DNA of 30,789 nt from UMGS973 sp963609975 (GCA_963609975.1 CAVDMD010000008.1:1-30789); one strand, 5' to 3'; counted from the first letter of the stretch, positions 8,098 to 16,221 are shown. The notes: generated by a model not told the origin, from the letters alone. A program made the numbers and translations.

Positions 8098-8117
8098 TAT
8101 ATATATGAGTACTCAAA
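8098..8117 (+). repeat. 20-bp leader sequence shared by the two ECF sigma genes
   Basis: TATATATATGAGTACTCAAA directly follows the CGTC box. The same 20 bases occur in the leader of the second ECF sigma gene (20377-20396, minus strand). It contains the palindrome GAGTACTC. Confidence 0.85.
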
Positions 8118-8136
8118 GAAAAGGAAGGAATAAACT

Positions 8137-8697
8137 GTGGAGGACAATATCATTGTAGAACTTATTTATGCTCGTGATGAAAACGGACTGAAAGAAACCT
8201 CCGCCAAATACGGCAGGCTTCTTTTAACCGTTGCAAAAGGGATATTATTCAGCCCTGAAGAATCTGAGGAATGCGTAAATGATACTTATCTGAAAGTATG
8301 GAACGCCATACCGCCTCAAAAACCCGCTTTTTACAAATCATTTATATGCAAAATAACGAGAAGGCTTTCTCTGGACAGGTACAGATACAGCCACAGAGAT
8401 AAACGAAACGAAGAAAACTGCATACCCTTAAACGAGCTGGATCGTGAAATAGTATCAGATGATTTTACAGAAAAGCAGCTGGCGGAGGCAGCTTTAAAAC
8501 GTGATATAAACAGTTTCCTCAAAAGCCTTGATGCGACAGGGCGGGTTCTTTTTATAAAAAGATACTTTATGCTCGAAAGCGTGAGCAGCATTTCGCAGCA
8601 GCTTGATATTCCCGAAAACAGCATCAGTGTGAAACTGTTTCGGGTAAGAAAAGAACTCAAAAAATATCTTATGAAAAGGGGATACAGATTTGAATAG
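8137..8697 (+). CDS. ECF-type RNA polymerase sigma factor
   Basis: This 186-residue protein has sigma region 2 at about residues 8-90 (SEECVNDTYLKVWNAIP, then FKSF-like and RRLSLDRYR) and region 4 at about 115-180 (RVLFIKRYFML, ISQQLDIPENSISVKLFRVRKELKKYL). Region 3 is absent, as expected for the ECF class, which usually redirects RNA polymerase in response to envelope signals. The start is GTG at 8137, placed about 7 bases after AAGGAAGGA. The next gene overlaps its end by 8 bases, so the pair is translationally coupled, as with sigma/anti-sigma pairs. An ECF-type promoter lies upstream. Confidence 0.93.
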   Translation: MEDNIIVELIYARDENGLKETSAKYGRLLLTVAKGILFSPEESEECVNDTYLKVWNAIPPQKPAFYKSFICKITRRLSLDRYRYSHRDKRNEENCIPLNELDREIVSDDFTEKQLAEAALKRDINSFLKSLDATGRVLFIKRYFMLESVSSISQQLDIPENSISVKLFRVRKELKKYLMKRGYRFE

Positions 8698-9310
8698 AAT
8701 TAATTTACTGGAAGCATTAAACCTGATTGATGACAGGCTGATAGAAGAAACAATCGATATTGACACCCCGCAGAAGCTGAGGAGGGTGATTGCGGGAGAA
8801 AAAAACGGAAAACTCAAAAAAGCATTTCTCGCCTGTGCTGCGTGCCTGTGTCTTGTTTTAATAGGAGCAATAGCATTTAATTCTCCGCAGGAGCAGATAC
8901 CGGAAACGCAGGCGGGCAATCCTGTTGTCGAAGTGGCATCTTCTGATGAAATGGAGAAATCTCTGGGATATGATGTGCCTGTAATAGAAGAAAAAGAGGT
9001 GGCCTCATACATCGTTATAGACGACGGACAGAATTCCAAGCATGGAAGAATTGTATACTCAGATGACACACAATTTGATATGGAAGAAGGTCAGACAGAT
9101 GCCAGCGGCATCAGCGGAGGCAGCAAAGAAAAAACAGAAACAATATGCGAAACAGCTGTTGACATATACAGCTATGAAGATATCGAATACGGTACATGGA
9201 GCGATGATACCTGCTCTTATGCCTATTCCGCACCTGAATCCTATGCAGATCTCGAAAAAGACATTCAGACGATTATAGAGAATACAAAACAAGGAGCTGA
9301 TAACAAATGA
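8690..9310 (+). CDS. Single-pass membrane protein, probable anti-sigma factor
   Basis: The 206-residue product has a cytoplasmic N-terminus of about 43 residues, one transmembrane helix (about 44-63) and a largely polar outer part. I see no zinc-binding anti-sigma motif. The anti-sigma role is inferred from topology and from the 8-base overlap with the sigma gene. Translation starts at TTG (8690), about 9 bases after AGGGG. The last 44 conserved residues (about 157-200, with WSDDTCSYAYS and IIENTK) recur at the end of the next protein. The gene overlaps the next one by 4 bases (ATGA). Confidence 0.7.
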   Translation: MNRINLLEALNLIDDRLIEETIDIDTPQKLRRVIAGEKNGKLKKAFLACAACLCLVLIGAIAFNSPQEQIPETQAGNPVVEVASSDEMEKSLGYDVPVIEEKEVASYIVIDDGQNSKHGRIVYSDDTQFDMEEGQTDASGISGGSKEKTETICETAVDIYSYEDIEYGTWSDDTCSYAYSAPESYADLEKDIQTIIENTKQGADNK

Positions 9311-10065
9311 AAAGAATTTTAACCGGAATAATGGCGCTTATTATGATATTCAGCGCAGCAGTATGTGTATCTGCAGCCGACACAGCCTCAGGCAGCGCCA
9401 AAACCATAACACCTGCCAAAATAGAAAAGCAGATTAAAGCAGCAATAGGCAGCAAAAACTACCACTGTAACACCGGTATCAGTGAAAAAACACTTGCAAA
9501 CACCTACGGGCTTGATATGAAAAAAATCAAATCCTATGTTGCAAAAGAAAACTCGGTGCCCAGTGTATATATGGATACGGTTATCGTATTAAAAGTCAAA
9601 AAAGGCTATGCGGCCACAGCCGTCAAGAAACTCAACAAGGCTTATGCGCAAAAGGTTGACTATATCAGGCTTTATCCTTTTGATGTTGCAAAGGTAATGA
9701 ATGCAAGAATATACAGAAACGGCAACTATGTTGCATTTGTTCTGGCAGGCAAAAGTCCGTCGGATGATATGAGCACCAAAAAAGCCACAAAACTGGCAAA
9801 ATCGGAATACAAAAAAACAGATAAGGCATGGAAAAAAATCTTCGGAAAGAAATCCAAAAATTATGCCGTTGTTCCGGCAGCATCAACAGAAAGTGAACAG
9901 AACACAGAAACTGCAAACCCTCTGACAGAGGTTGCTGTATACAGCTTTGAAAACATTACCTACGGCATATGGAGTGATGACACCTGCTCATACGCTTATT
10001 CACAGCAGCAGGGAAGCGGCGATATTGAATCCGCAACAGGCATGATTATAGAAAACACAAAATAA
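9307..10065 (+). CDS. Secreted DUF4358 protein with tail shared with its neighbour
   Basis: The 252-residue protein has a signal peptide (MKRILTGIMALIMIFSAAV, cleavage probably after CVSA). A DUF4358-like domain follows at about residues 35-150, recognisable from the NTYGLDMKKIKSY start and the VDYIRLYPFDVAKVMNARI segment. A Lys-rich linker leads to a 44-residue tail (209-252) nearly identical in its core to the end of the preceding protein. DUF4358 proteins are common secreted proteins or lipoproteins in Clostridia with no known activity; this one has no lipobox. It is the third gene of the ECF sigma operon and starts within the previous stop codon (ATGA overlap), so it is probably part of that signalling system. 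Confidence 0.72.
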   Translation: MKRILTGIMALIMIFSAAVCVSAADTASGSAKTITPAKIEKQIKAAIGSKNYHCNTGISEKTLANTYGLDMKKIKSYVAKENSVPSVYMDTVIVLKVKKGYAATAVKKLNKAYAQKVDYIRLYPFDVAKVMNARIYRNGNYVAFVLAGKSPSDDMSTKKATKLAKSEYKKTDKAWKKIFGKKSKNYAVVPAASTESEQNTETANPLTEVAVYSFENITYGIWSDDTCSYAYSQQQGSGDIESATGMIIENTK

Positions 10066-10084
10066 AGTAAGTACGGCAGACAGA

Positions 10085-10126
10085 AACACAGCATAAAACA
10101 GCTATTTGTGCTATGCTGTGTTTTTT
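10085..10126 (+). terminator. Intrinsic terminator after the ECF operon
   Basis: AACACAGCATA (10085-10095) and TATGCTGTGTT (10112-10122) form a perfect 11-bp stem, and the T run continues to 10126. The next gene starts only 32 bases later, so this element separates the ECF operon from the acyltransferase genes or attenuates their expression. Confidence 0.88.
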
Positions 10127-10157
10127 ATGCCCGAAAACAGGAGGGAGGACAATAAAA

Positions 10158-11561
10158 ATGGTGTTTTCAAGTCTTACTTTTTTGCAGCTGTTTTTGCCGG
10201 TCACTCTGATTTTGTACTATATAGTACCGCAAAAATACAGAAACGGACTTCTGTTTGCACTAAGCCTTATTTTTTATGCGTGGGGAGAACCGGTCTATGT
10301 TTTTCTGATGATATTTTCAACAGTTTTAGATTACTGCTGCGGCCTGTATGCCGACAGATACAGAGGCAGCGCCAAAGCAAAAATTCCCCTTGTCATTTCA
10401 GTGGCTGTAAACCTTTCGCTGCTTTGCCTGTTCAAATACAGCAATCTTCTTGTAGGCACGGCAAACAGCATACTGGGAACGGATATGCCGCTTCCCGACC
10501 TGCCGCTGCCGATAGGAATATCCTTTTATACATTCCAGACCATGAGCTATACCATAGACGTATACAGAGGCGACACCGGAGTACAGAAAAACATAATATC
10601 CTTCGGAGCCTATGTCGCTTTGTTTCCGCAGCTTATTGCAGGCCCTATTGTCAGATACCGTACCGTAGCGGAGCAGATAGACTGCCGGACACATACCGCA
10701 GACAAATTCAGCGAGGGAGTGAAACGCTTTATAACAGGGCTTGGCAAAAAGGTAATACTGGCAAACAATATAGGTCTGCTGTGGGAAACAGTTCAGTCAA
10801 TGGACAGCGCTCAAATGAGCGTGTTTACCGTCTGGCTCGGACTTGCGGCATACGGCATGCAGATTTACTTTGATTTCTCAGGATATTCGGATATGGCCAT
10901 AGGCCTCGGCAAAATGCTGGGTTTTGATTTTCCCGAAAACTTCAACTACCCTTTCATTTCAAGGAGTATAACAGAATTCTGGCGCAGATGGCATATGTCT
11001 TTGGGCACATGGTTCAGAGATTATGTATATATCCCTCTGGGCGGAAACAGATGCAGCAAAACAAGACAGCTTTTCAATATAGCTCTCGTATGGCTGCTGA
11101 CAGGTTTCTGGCATGGGGCAAGCTGGAATTTCCTGATATGGGGAGCTTTTTTCGGAGTCCTCCTTATAGCCGAGAAATATTTCCTGCTTGAATACCTTGA
11201 AAAAGCCCCCGCTGTGACAGGACATTTATATACACTGTTTTTTGTGACGGCAAACTGGGTGTTCTTCGTATTTGAGGATATTTCAAAAGGCCTTGAATTT
11301 CTGGGCATGATGTTTGGAAAAAACGTGCCTCTTATCAATTCCGCCGGCACATATCTTCTGTCGTCATACGGTCTGCTGTTTGCCGTATGTATCATAGCCG
11401 CAACGCCGCTTGGAAAAAAAGCATATGCGGTGCTTGAGAAAAAATGCGGCGGCAGAAGCTTTGCCGCTTTGAACGCGACAGGCACGGCAATAATTATTAT
11501 TTTAGCTGCGGCCTATCTTATCAGCGGATCATACAACCCGTTCCTGTATTTCAGATTTTAG
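10158..11561 (+). CDS. MBOAT-family O-acyltransferase (AlgI/DltB-like)
   Basis: This 467-residue polytopic membrane protein begins MVFSSLTFLQLFLPVTL, typical of the AlgI/PatA branch. Key motifs are the EFWRRWHMSLGTWFRDY block and GFWHGASWNFLIWG, which holds the conserved active-site histidine. Such proteins pass acyl groups, usually acetyl, across the membrane to surface polysaccharides or wall polymers. I chose ATG 10158 because a strong GGAGGGAGG site precedes it; an upstream in-frame start at 10113 would lie inside the terminator hairpin. The DHHW gene follows after 15 bases, forming the usual two-gene acylation unit. The polymer substrate cannot be told from here. Confidence 0.92.
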   Translation: MVFSSLTFLQLFLPVTLILYYIVPQKYRNGLLFALSLIFYAWGEPVYVFLMIFSTVLDYCCGLYADRYRGSAKAKIPLVISVAVNLSLLCLFKYSNLLVGTANSILGTDMPLPDLPLPIGISFYTFQTMSYTIDVYRGDTGVQKNIISFGAYVALFPQLIAGPIVRYRTVAEQIDCRTHTADKFSEGVKRFITGLGKKVILANNIGLLWETVQSMDSAQMSVFTVWLGLAAYGMQIYFDFSGYSDMAIGLGKMLGFDFPENFNYPFISRSITEFWRRWHMSLGTWFRDYVYIPLGGNRCSKTRQLFNIALVWLLTGFWHGASWNFLIWGAFFGVLLIAEKYFLLEYLEKAPAVTGHLYTLFFVTANWVFFVFEDISKGLEFLGMMFGKNVPLINSAGTYLLSSYGLLFAVCIIAATPLGKKAYAVLEKKCGGRSFAALNATGTAIIIILAAAYLISGSYNPFLYFRF

Positions 11562-11576
11562 AGGGGAGAGTGCTTT

Positions 11577-12686
11577 ATGTATAACAAAATATCGGCTGTA
11601 ATATTCTGCGGGCTGCTGGCTCTGAGCATTGTCGCCGGAATTGCAGTCCCCGACTCGGATTACTCCGAAAACGAAAAAAGACTTCTGGCGCAGTTTCCGG
11701 AAATATCGTTTGAAAGCTTTTTCTCCGGATCGCTTGAAGACGATACAGAAAGCTACCTCGCCGATCAGTTCCCTGCAAGAAACAGCTGGATAGCGGTTAA
11801 AACCGTAACAGAGCGTATTACCGGCAAAAAAGAGGACAGCGGAGTGATCTTTGCAAAAGACGGCTACCTGATAGATAAATTTGATGAATACGACAGCAGA
11901 CAGTACGAGGCCAATCTCAAAGCCGTAAAAAACCTGTCGGACACATTAAAAAACCAATACAGTATCAGCTGCACCCTTTTGCTGATACCCACCGCAGCGG
12001 AGATTATGGATAACAAGCTCCCTGCAGGGCTGCCCGAAAAAAGCCAGAAAAAAATGATTGAATATGCAAAAGGCATGGGAATTGATGCGGTGGATCTGAC
12101 AGACATACTAAAAAAGCACAACGATGAATATATCTACTATATGACAGACCACCATTATACAAGCCTCGGAGCATATTACTGCTACAGCGGCTGGAAACAG
12201 AGCAGAGGAGAAACACCGAAACCGCTGTCATGCTGGAAAAAAACAACTCTCAGCGACAGCTTCCGCGGCACAACTTATTCCAAAGTAAATTACCCTCCGG
12301 CGCCTTATGATACAATCACAGGCTACTGTATGAACACAAAACACAAGGTCAGCTATAACGACGGCGACTTTATCACAGATACTATCTACGAAAAAAAGTA
12401 TCTTAAAGGTCAGGACAAATACGGTGTGTTTTTTAATTCGAATCAGGCAACAGCAGTAATAAGCGGGGACGGAGAAAAAAATCTCCTCCTGATCAAGGAC
12501 TCCTTTGCCAATACATTTGCACAGTTTGTAATTGACGAATACAGCACAACGCATATGATTGACATGAGGTTTTACAGAGGAAGCATTACAGGCTACATCT
12601 CAAAAAACAATATTGACGAGGTGGTTGTTCTTTACAGTGTGCCGTCCTTTGCGGAGGATGAATATATTCAGTACTGCATGGACTGA
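11577..12686 (+). CDS. DHHW-family protein, AlgJ/AlgX-like acetylation partner
   Basis: The 369-residue protein has one N-terminal hydrophobic helix (signal or anchor) and an extracytoplasmic SGNH-like domain. The DHH motif lies in MTDHHYTSLGAYY (D191, H192, H193) and the candidate nucleophile Ser309 in KDSFAN; both match the catalytic blocks of AlgJ/AlgX-type acetyltransferases. These enzymes complete O-acetylation outside the cell using acyl groups supplied by the MBOAT partner, here the gene directly upstream. A GAGGGGAG site precedes the ATG. No terminator is obvious after the stop codon. Catalytic residues look present, so it is probably functional. Confidence 0.88.
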   Translation: MYNKISAVIFCGLLALSIVAGIAVPDSDYSENEKRLLAQFPEISFESFFSGSLEDDTESYLADQFPARNSWIAVKTVTERITGKKEDSGVIFAKDGYLIDKFDEYDSRQYEANLKAVKNLSDTLKNQYSISCTLLLIPTAAEIMDNKLPAGLPEKSQKKMIEYAKGMGIDAVDLTDILKKHNDEYIYYMTDHHYTSLGAYYCYSGWKQSRGETPKPLSCWKKTTLSDSFRGTTYSKVNYPPAPYDTITGYCMNTKHKVSYNDGDFITDTIYEKKYLKGQDKYGVFFNSNQATAVISGDGEKNLLLIKDSFANTFAQFVIDEYSTTHMIDMRFYRGSITGYISKNNIDEVVVLYSVPSFAEDEYIQYCMD

Positions 12687-12783
12687 TCTGCAGCAGGCAA
12701 TCAAATTGCATTACTACTTTGCAGTTGCCTCTTACATATTTGCGGCGATTGCGAATTTTTAGAAAATTAACACCCTTGTGCTA

Positions 12784-12813
12784 TTGCCAAACAGGACAAA
12801 TAAATGATATATA
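12784..12813 (+). promoter_or_regulatory. Promoter of the first APC permease gene
   Basis: TTGCCA (12784-12789) is followed after 18 bp by TATATA (12808-12813); an ATATAT reading one base earlier gives 17 bp. Transcription would start close to 12820, at or near the first strand of the structured leader. Confidence 0.5.
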
Positions 12814-12816
12814 GTC

Positions 12817-12878
12817 TGTATAAGACGTTTTGAGTGCCCTTTTGAAACGTCGGCGGAACGAGTCTTATACATTCCGCC
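12817..12878 (+). promoter_or_regulatory. Candidate structured mRNA leader of the APC permease gene
   Basis: Three complementary pairs are seen. Stem B is GACGTTT (12824-12830) with AAACGTC (12845-12851). Stem C is GGCGGAA (12852-12858) with TTCCGCC (12872-12878), directly abutting B. TGTATAA (12817-12823), just before B, can pair with TTATACA (12865-12871) in the loop of C, making a compact pseudoknot. Alternatively TGTATAAGAC (12817-12826) pairs fully with GTCTTATACA (12862-12871), which excludes B and C. I do not recognise a known riboswitch. A regulatory RNA is inferred from this geometry and from its position 40 bases before the start codon. Confidence 0.45.
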
Positions 12879-12917
12879 CTGCAATTATATTATTCATTTT
12901 TTCTAAGGAGGTAAGAA

Positions 12918-14627
12918 ATGAGTCAGCATACACAAGGTGTTGCAGGACTGAAAAAGCATGACATCAAAGTATCAGGAATAGTTTTCATGCTGTACTGTCT
13001 TGTTGGAGCGGGGGCTTTTGGTATTGAGGAAATAATACCTGCATCAGGTCCCGGCATGACATTGATCCTTTTAATGGTATTCCCTATAATCTGGGCCTAC
13101 CCTATCAGCAATCTGGTTGCCGAATGCGGCGCGGTTCTTCCGTCGGAAGGCGGCGTGTACGTATGGGCAAAGGAGGCCTTCGGCGAGTTCTGGGGTTTCC
13201 AGACAGGCTGGTGGGCGACAGTGTCCACATATATCTGCAACGGTACATATGTTGCGCTTGTTGCAGGCTATGTAAGCCAGATGATACCTATGAGCGAGGC
13301 AGCCGTGCAGGCAGTCAAAATAGGTATGATTCTCATTTTCACAGTCATCAACCTTATGGGACTTAAAGAAGTCGGACAGGTAAGCACCATTCTTTCAATT
13401 CTCATAGTTATGGCCTTCGCACTTGTTGCGGTTGTAGGCTTTATCAACTGGCAGACAAATCCTATGGAGCCGATGCTTCCTGAGGATTACGGCATCCTTG
13501 ACGGAGTGGGCGGAGGCATCTGCATATGTATATGGATGTACTGCGGATACGAATGTATATCCAATATGGGCGGTGAGGTTAAAAATCCTCAGGTAATCCC
13601 TAAGGGACTCATGATAGCCATGCCGCTTGTAGCGCTTACATACATACTGCCTACTATCGGCGGACTTGCAAGCCTTCCTGCAGGAAGCTGGGAGCTGTGG
13701 TCAACAGACGGCGGCTTCAGCGGCGAATCAATAGGCTATGCAACAATCCTTACAACTCATCTGGGTCAGGCATGGGGCTATGTATTCCTCGTAGTTGCCA
13801 TCGTATCACAGTGCGCTATCTTCAATACATATCTTGCATCAGGCTCAAGAGGCTTCTTCGTACTTGCAGACGATCACCTCTGCCCTCAGTTCATGGTAAA
13901 GGTATCAAAAAAGAGAGGCGTTCCGTACATCGGAGTTTTATCCCTTTCGGTGGTTACACTTATTCTCTGCCAGTCGGATTTCACAACGCTTGTAAGTATG
14001 GAGGTTGTATTTATTCTTGCAATATATATAATTATCCCTCTTGCAGTTCTTAAATTAAGACACAAGCTCCCTCTCGAAAAGAGAAAGGAAAGAGGCCTCT
14101 ACTATATCAGAGGCGGCAAGCCTGCAATGATATTCTATGCAGGATTTCCAATGGTAATAGCGGTGATTGCGCTGCTTATCAACGGTACCGATTATCTGGC
14201 TGTCGGCCTGCTGGCACTGCTCAGCGGTCTTGTGGCATACTTCATATTCAAAATCGCATTCGGCGGACTTGCGGTTACAGACCCTGAAGGCAATCCTGTA
14301 AACCCTAAGACAAAGCTTGCGGTCGGAGATACAGTAAGAGTCGGTGTGTTCCTTATCTGCGCCGGAGCTCTGTCATTCTTCGGTCAGTTCTGGCTCAAAT
14401 GGTATGAGATTGATTACGGCGAATGGGGACCTGATGATTACGATATGTTTTCAGACTGTATCCCGCAGGTGCTTGAATACCTGAAATGGCTTGGACTTGC
14501 AGCTCTTGTAATCGGCATAATCCTTGCCCTTGCCGGCAGGAAAAAAGACGCTCCGCTGCCGGAAAAAGAAGCGGATATAGACGCCCTTATGGACAAATAT
14601 CTCAATGAAGAAAAACACGATTTATAG
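12918..14627 (+). CDS. APC-superfamily amino acid/amine permease
   Basis: This 569-residue integral membrane protein has at least 12 hydrophobic segments. The glycine-rich first helix region (GAGAFGIEEIIPASGPG, about residues 31-47) is the APC substrate-binding signature. It is followed by SEGGVYVWAKEAFGEFWGF, typical of amino acid/polyamine transporters. Two extra helices and a charged tail close the protein. The substrate is unknown. An AAGGAGG site precedes the ATG. It is a paralog of the permease at 26020-27669, matching it along the whole length, including NLMGLKEVG and ASGSRGFFVLADDHLCP. It is monocistronic, with its own promoter, a possible regulatory leader and a terminator. Confidence 0.92.
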   Translation: MSQHTQGVAGLKKHDIKVSGIVFMLYCLVGAGAFGIEEIIPASGPGMTLILLMVFPIIWAYPISNLVAECGAVLPSEGGVYVWAKEAFGEFWGFQTGWWATVSTYICNGTYVALVAGYVSQMIPMSEAAVQAVKIGMILIFTVINLMGLKEVGQVSTILSILIVMAFALVAVVGFINWQTNPMEPMLPEDYGILDGVGGGICICIWMYCGYECISNMGGEVKNPQVIPKGLMIAMPLVALTYILPTIGGLASLPAGSWELWSTDGGFSGESIGYATILTTHLGQAWGYVFLVVAIVSQCAIFNTYLASGSRGFFVLADDHLCPQFMVKVSKKRGVPYIGVLSLSVVTLILCQSDFTTLVSMEVVFILAIYIIIPLAVLKLRHKLPLEKRKERGLYYIRGGKPAMIFYAGFPMVIAVIALLINGTDYLAVGLLALLSGLVAYFIFKIAFGGLAVTDPEGNPVNPKTKLAVGDTVRVGVFLICAGALSFFGQFWLKWYEIDYGEWGPDDYDMFSDCIPQVLEYLKWLGLAALVIGIILALAGRKKDAPLPEKEADIDALMDKYLNEEKHDL

Positions 14628-14649
14628 GTAAAAGCATAAATGCAGGACT

Positions 14650-14676
14650 GCAGCCGCAAGGCTGCGGTTTTGTTTT
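14650..14676 (+). terminator. Intrinsic terminator of the first permease gene
   Basis: GCAGCC (14650-14655) pairs with GGCTGC (14660-14665) around a GCAA tetraloop, followed by GGTTTTGTTTT. It lies 22 bases after the permease stop codon. Confidence 0.85.
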
Positions 14677-14705
14677 CAGGGGAAATTTCTGTTTTTGCCC
14701 GGCAT

Positions 14706-14784
14706 AGTGAAAATTCACTGAACAAGGTGAATAAAAGTGAAAATTCACTTCAAAATGTTGAAAAAGTGAAAAAACGAATATAAT
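14706..14784 (+). promoter_or_regulatory. Promoter with repeated AGTGAA operator sites
   Basis: Two identical 14-bp elements AGTGAAAATTCACT (inverted AGTGAA arms) lie at 14706-14719 and 14736-14749, 30 bp apart, which is about three helical turns. A related AGGTGAA starts at 14725 and another AGTGAA lies at 14765-14770. A promoter, TTGAAA (14758-14763) with TATAAT (14779-14784), follows; its spacer is short (15 bp) and holds the last half-site. This looks like an autoregulatory operator for the regulator gene downstream. Confidence 0.6.
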
Positions 14785-14814
14785 AATAGATAAGAAAAGG
14801 CGGAGGTGTTATAT

Positions 14815-16144
14815 ATGCAGTATGAAAATGAGTGCATTGAATATAAATTGCAGATGACTGATGATATTTATAAAGAGGTTATCGCATTTGCAAATACTGA
14901 AGGCGGCATTATCTATATAGGGATTGATGATAACGGCAATCCAATCGGTGTTGATGACGTAGACGGCACCTGCACACGGCTTACCAATGGTATTCGTGAT
15001 GCAATTCAGCCGGATGTGACAATGTTCGTGCGATACAGTCTCAAAGACAATCGGATAATCAGGGTTGAAATCGGAGAAGGCAGCTACAAGCCCTATTATC
15101 TTAAATCCAAAGGCATGAAACCCGGCGGTGTATATGTCAGACAGGGGGCATCAAGCGCTCAGGCTTCTTTTGACCAGATTCGCAGAATGATAAAGCTGTC
15201 AGATGGAGATACCTTTGAAGAAATGCGCACAGTTACGCAGGATTTGTCTTTTGATGAAGCAAAACACACGTTTGAGCGATATGGCATGGATTTTACCGAA
15301 GATAAATATATTGCATTAGGTCTTAGGAATATTAATGACGACCAATATACCAATCTGGCTCTGATTCTGTCTGACCAATGCCCGCAGACTGTAAAAATCG
15401 CTGTGTTTGGTGATGATAATAATACTGTTTTCAAGGACGCAAAAGAATTTGGCGGCTCAATTTTCAGGTAGCTTAATGACAGCTATGATTATTTGTCCTT
15501 ATGCAATCGTACAACGGCCACATTCAAAGGATTAGAACGGATTGAAAAATCCGACTATCCAAAGGCAGCGCTTCGCGAAGCACTGCTTAATGCTCTGGTT
15601 CATCGCGATTACAGCTACAGCGGCAGCAGTATTATTAATATTAACAGCTCCTGTATGGAATTTATATCTATAGGGGGGGCTGCTGCAGGATCTTTCGGCG
15701 GAGGATATACGCAGCGGAATTTCACAGCCTCGTAACAGCAGACTTGCAGAAATCTTTCACAGGCTGAAGCTGATAGAGTCTTACGGCACCGGTATCCGTA
15801 AAATTTACACCCTTTATAAGGAATGTGGTGTGCAGCCCCGCATCGAGGTAACACATAATACCTTTAAGCTGGTTCTTCCTAATATGAATATAACCGCGGA
15901 TAATGTCGAAACAGCGGCGGCAGCTGCTGACTCTTTTACAATTACACCGCAGATTAAAACAGTGATGGATTATCTGGCAGAGTACGGCGAGCTGACTGAC
16001 GAGGAGCTTCAGGAGCTGCTGAACATAAAAAAAACAAGAGCTTATCTGATTGCACGCGATATGAATAAGAATGGTCTAATCGATATTATCGGCAGGGGCA
16101 AAGATAAGCGGTACAGGCTAAAAAACAGAAGTACTGCAGGGTAA
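14815..16144 (+). pseudogene. Broken AlbA_2/ATP-binding transcriptional regulator
   Basis: Joined across two lesions, this gene would encode about 440 residues. It starts with an AlbA_2 (Schlafen-type) domain (EYKLQMTDDIYKEVIAFANT, then YIGIDDNGNPIGV). A HATPase_c_4-like central part follows (ALREALLNALVHRDYSYSG), then a C-terminal winged helix (about 15955-16135). Lesion one is an in-frame TAG at 15469-15471 where CAG (Gln) would continue GGSIFRQLNDSYDYL. Lesion two is a run of seven G at 15673-15679; six G would restore LLQDLSAEDIRSGISQPRN and read on to the stop at 16144. ATG 14815 follows GGAGG by 8 bases. The lesions point to a pseudogene; the G7 run could also slip. Confidence 0.85.
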
Positions 16145-16221
16145 AATTCAAGATGCTGACTGATTTTGCCTTGTCTATACAAATGCAGTAATATGACCGT
16201 TAAAAAAATAGCAAGGCTCTT

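Noticed and set aside
8137..9310. CRISPR array or defence island
   Set aside because: No evenly spaced repeats with unique spacers and no cas or defence effector genes; the repeats seen here are promoter-linked or cassette-flanking.
10113..10157. Upstream in-frame start of the MBOAT gene
   Set aside because: It lies within the terminator hairpin and lacks a ribosome binding site; the downstream ATG 10158 has a strong one and matches family N-termini.
12700..12775. Short palindromes (GCAAT-CAA-ATTGC and neighbours) after the DHHW gene as a terminator
   Set aside because: Stems are only about 5 bp and no T run follows at the right distance.
12817..12878. Self-cleaving ribozyme or known guanidine/purine riboswitch at the permease leader
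   Set aside because: The hammerhead CUGANGA core and the recalled riboswitch consensus sequences are absent; only the unassigned helices remain.
14815..16144. Three separate small genes (14815-15471, 15493-15735, 15830-16144)
   Set aside because: They are consecutive parts of one regulator in order, separated by a single in-frame TAG and a one-base G insertion.
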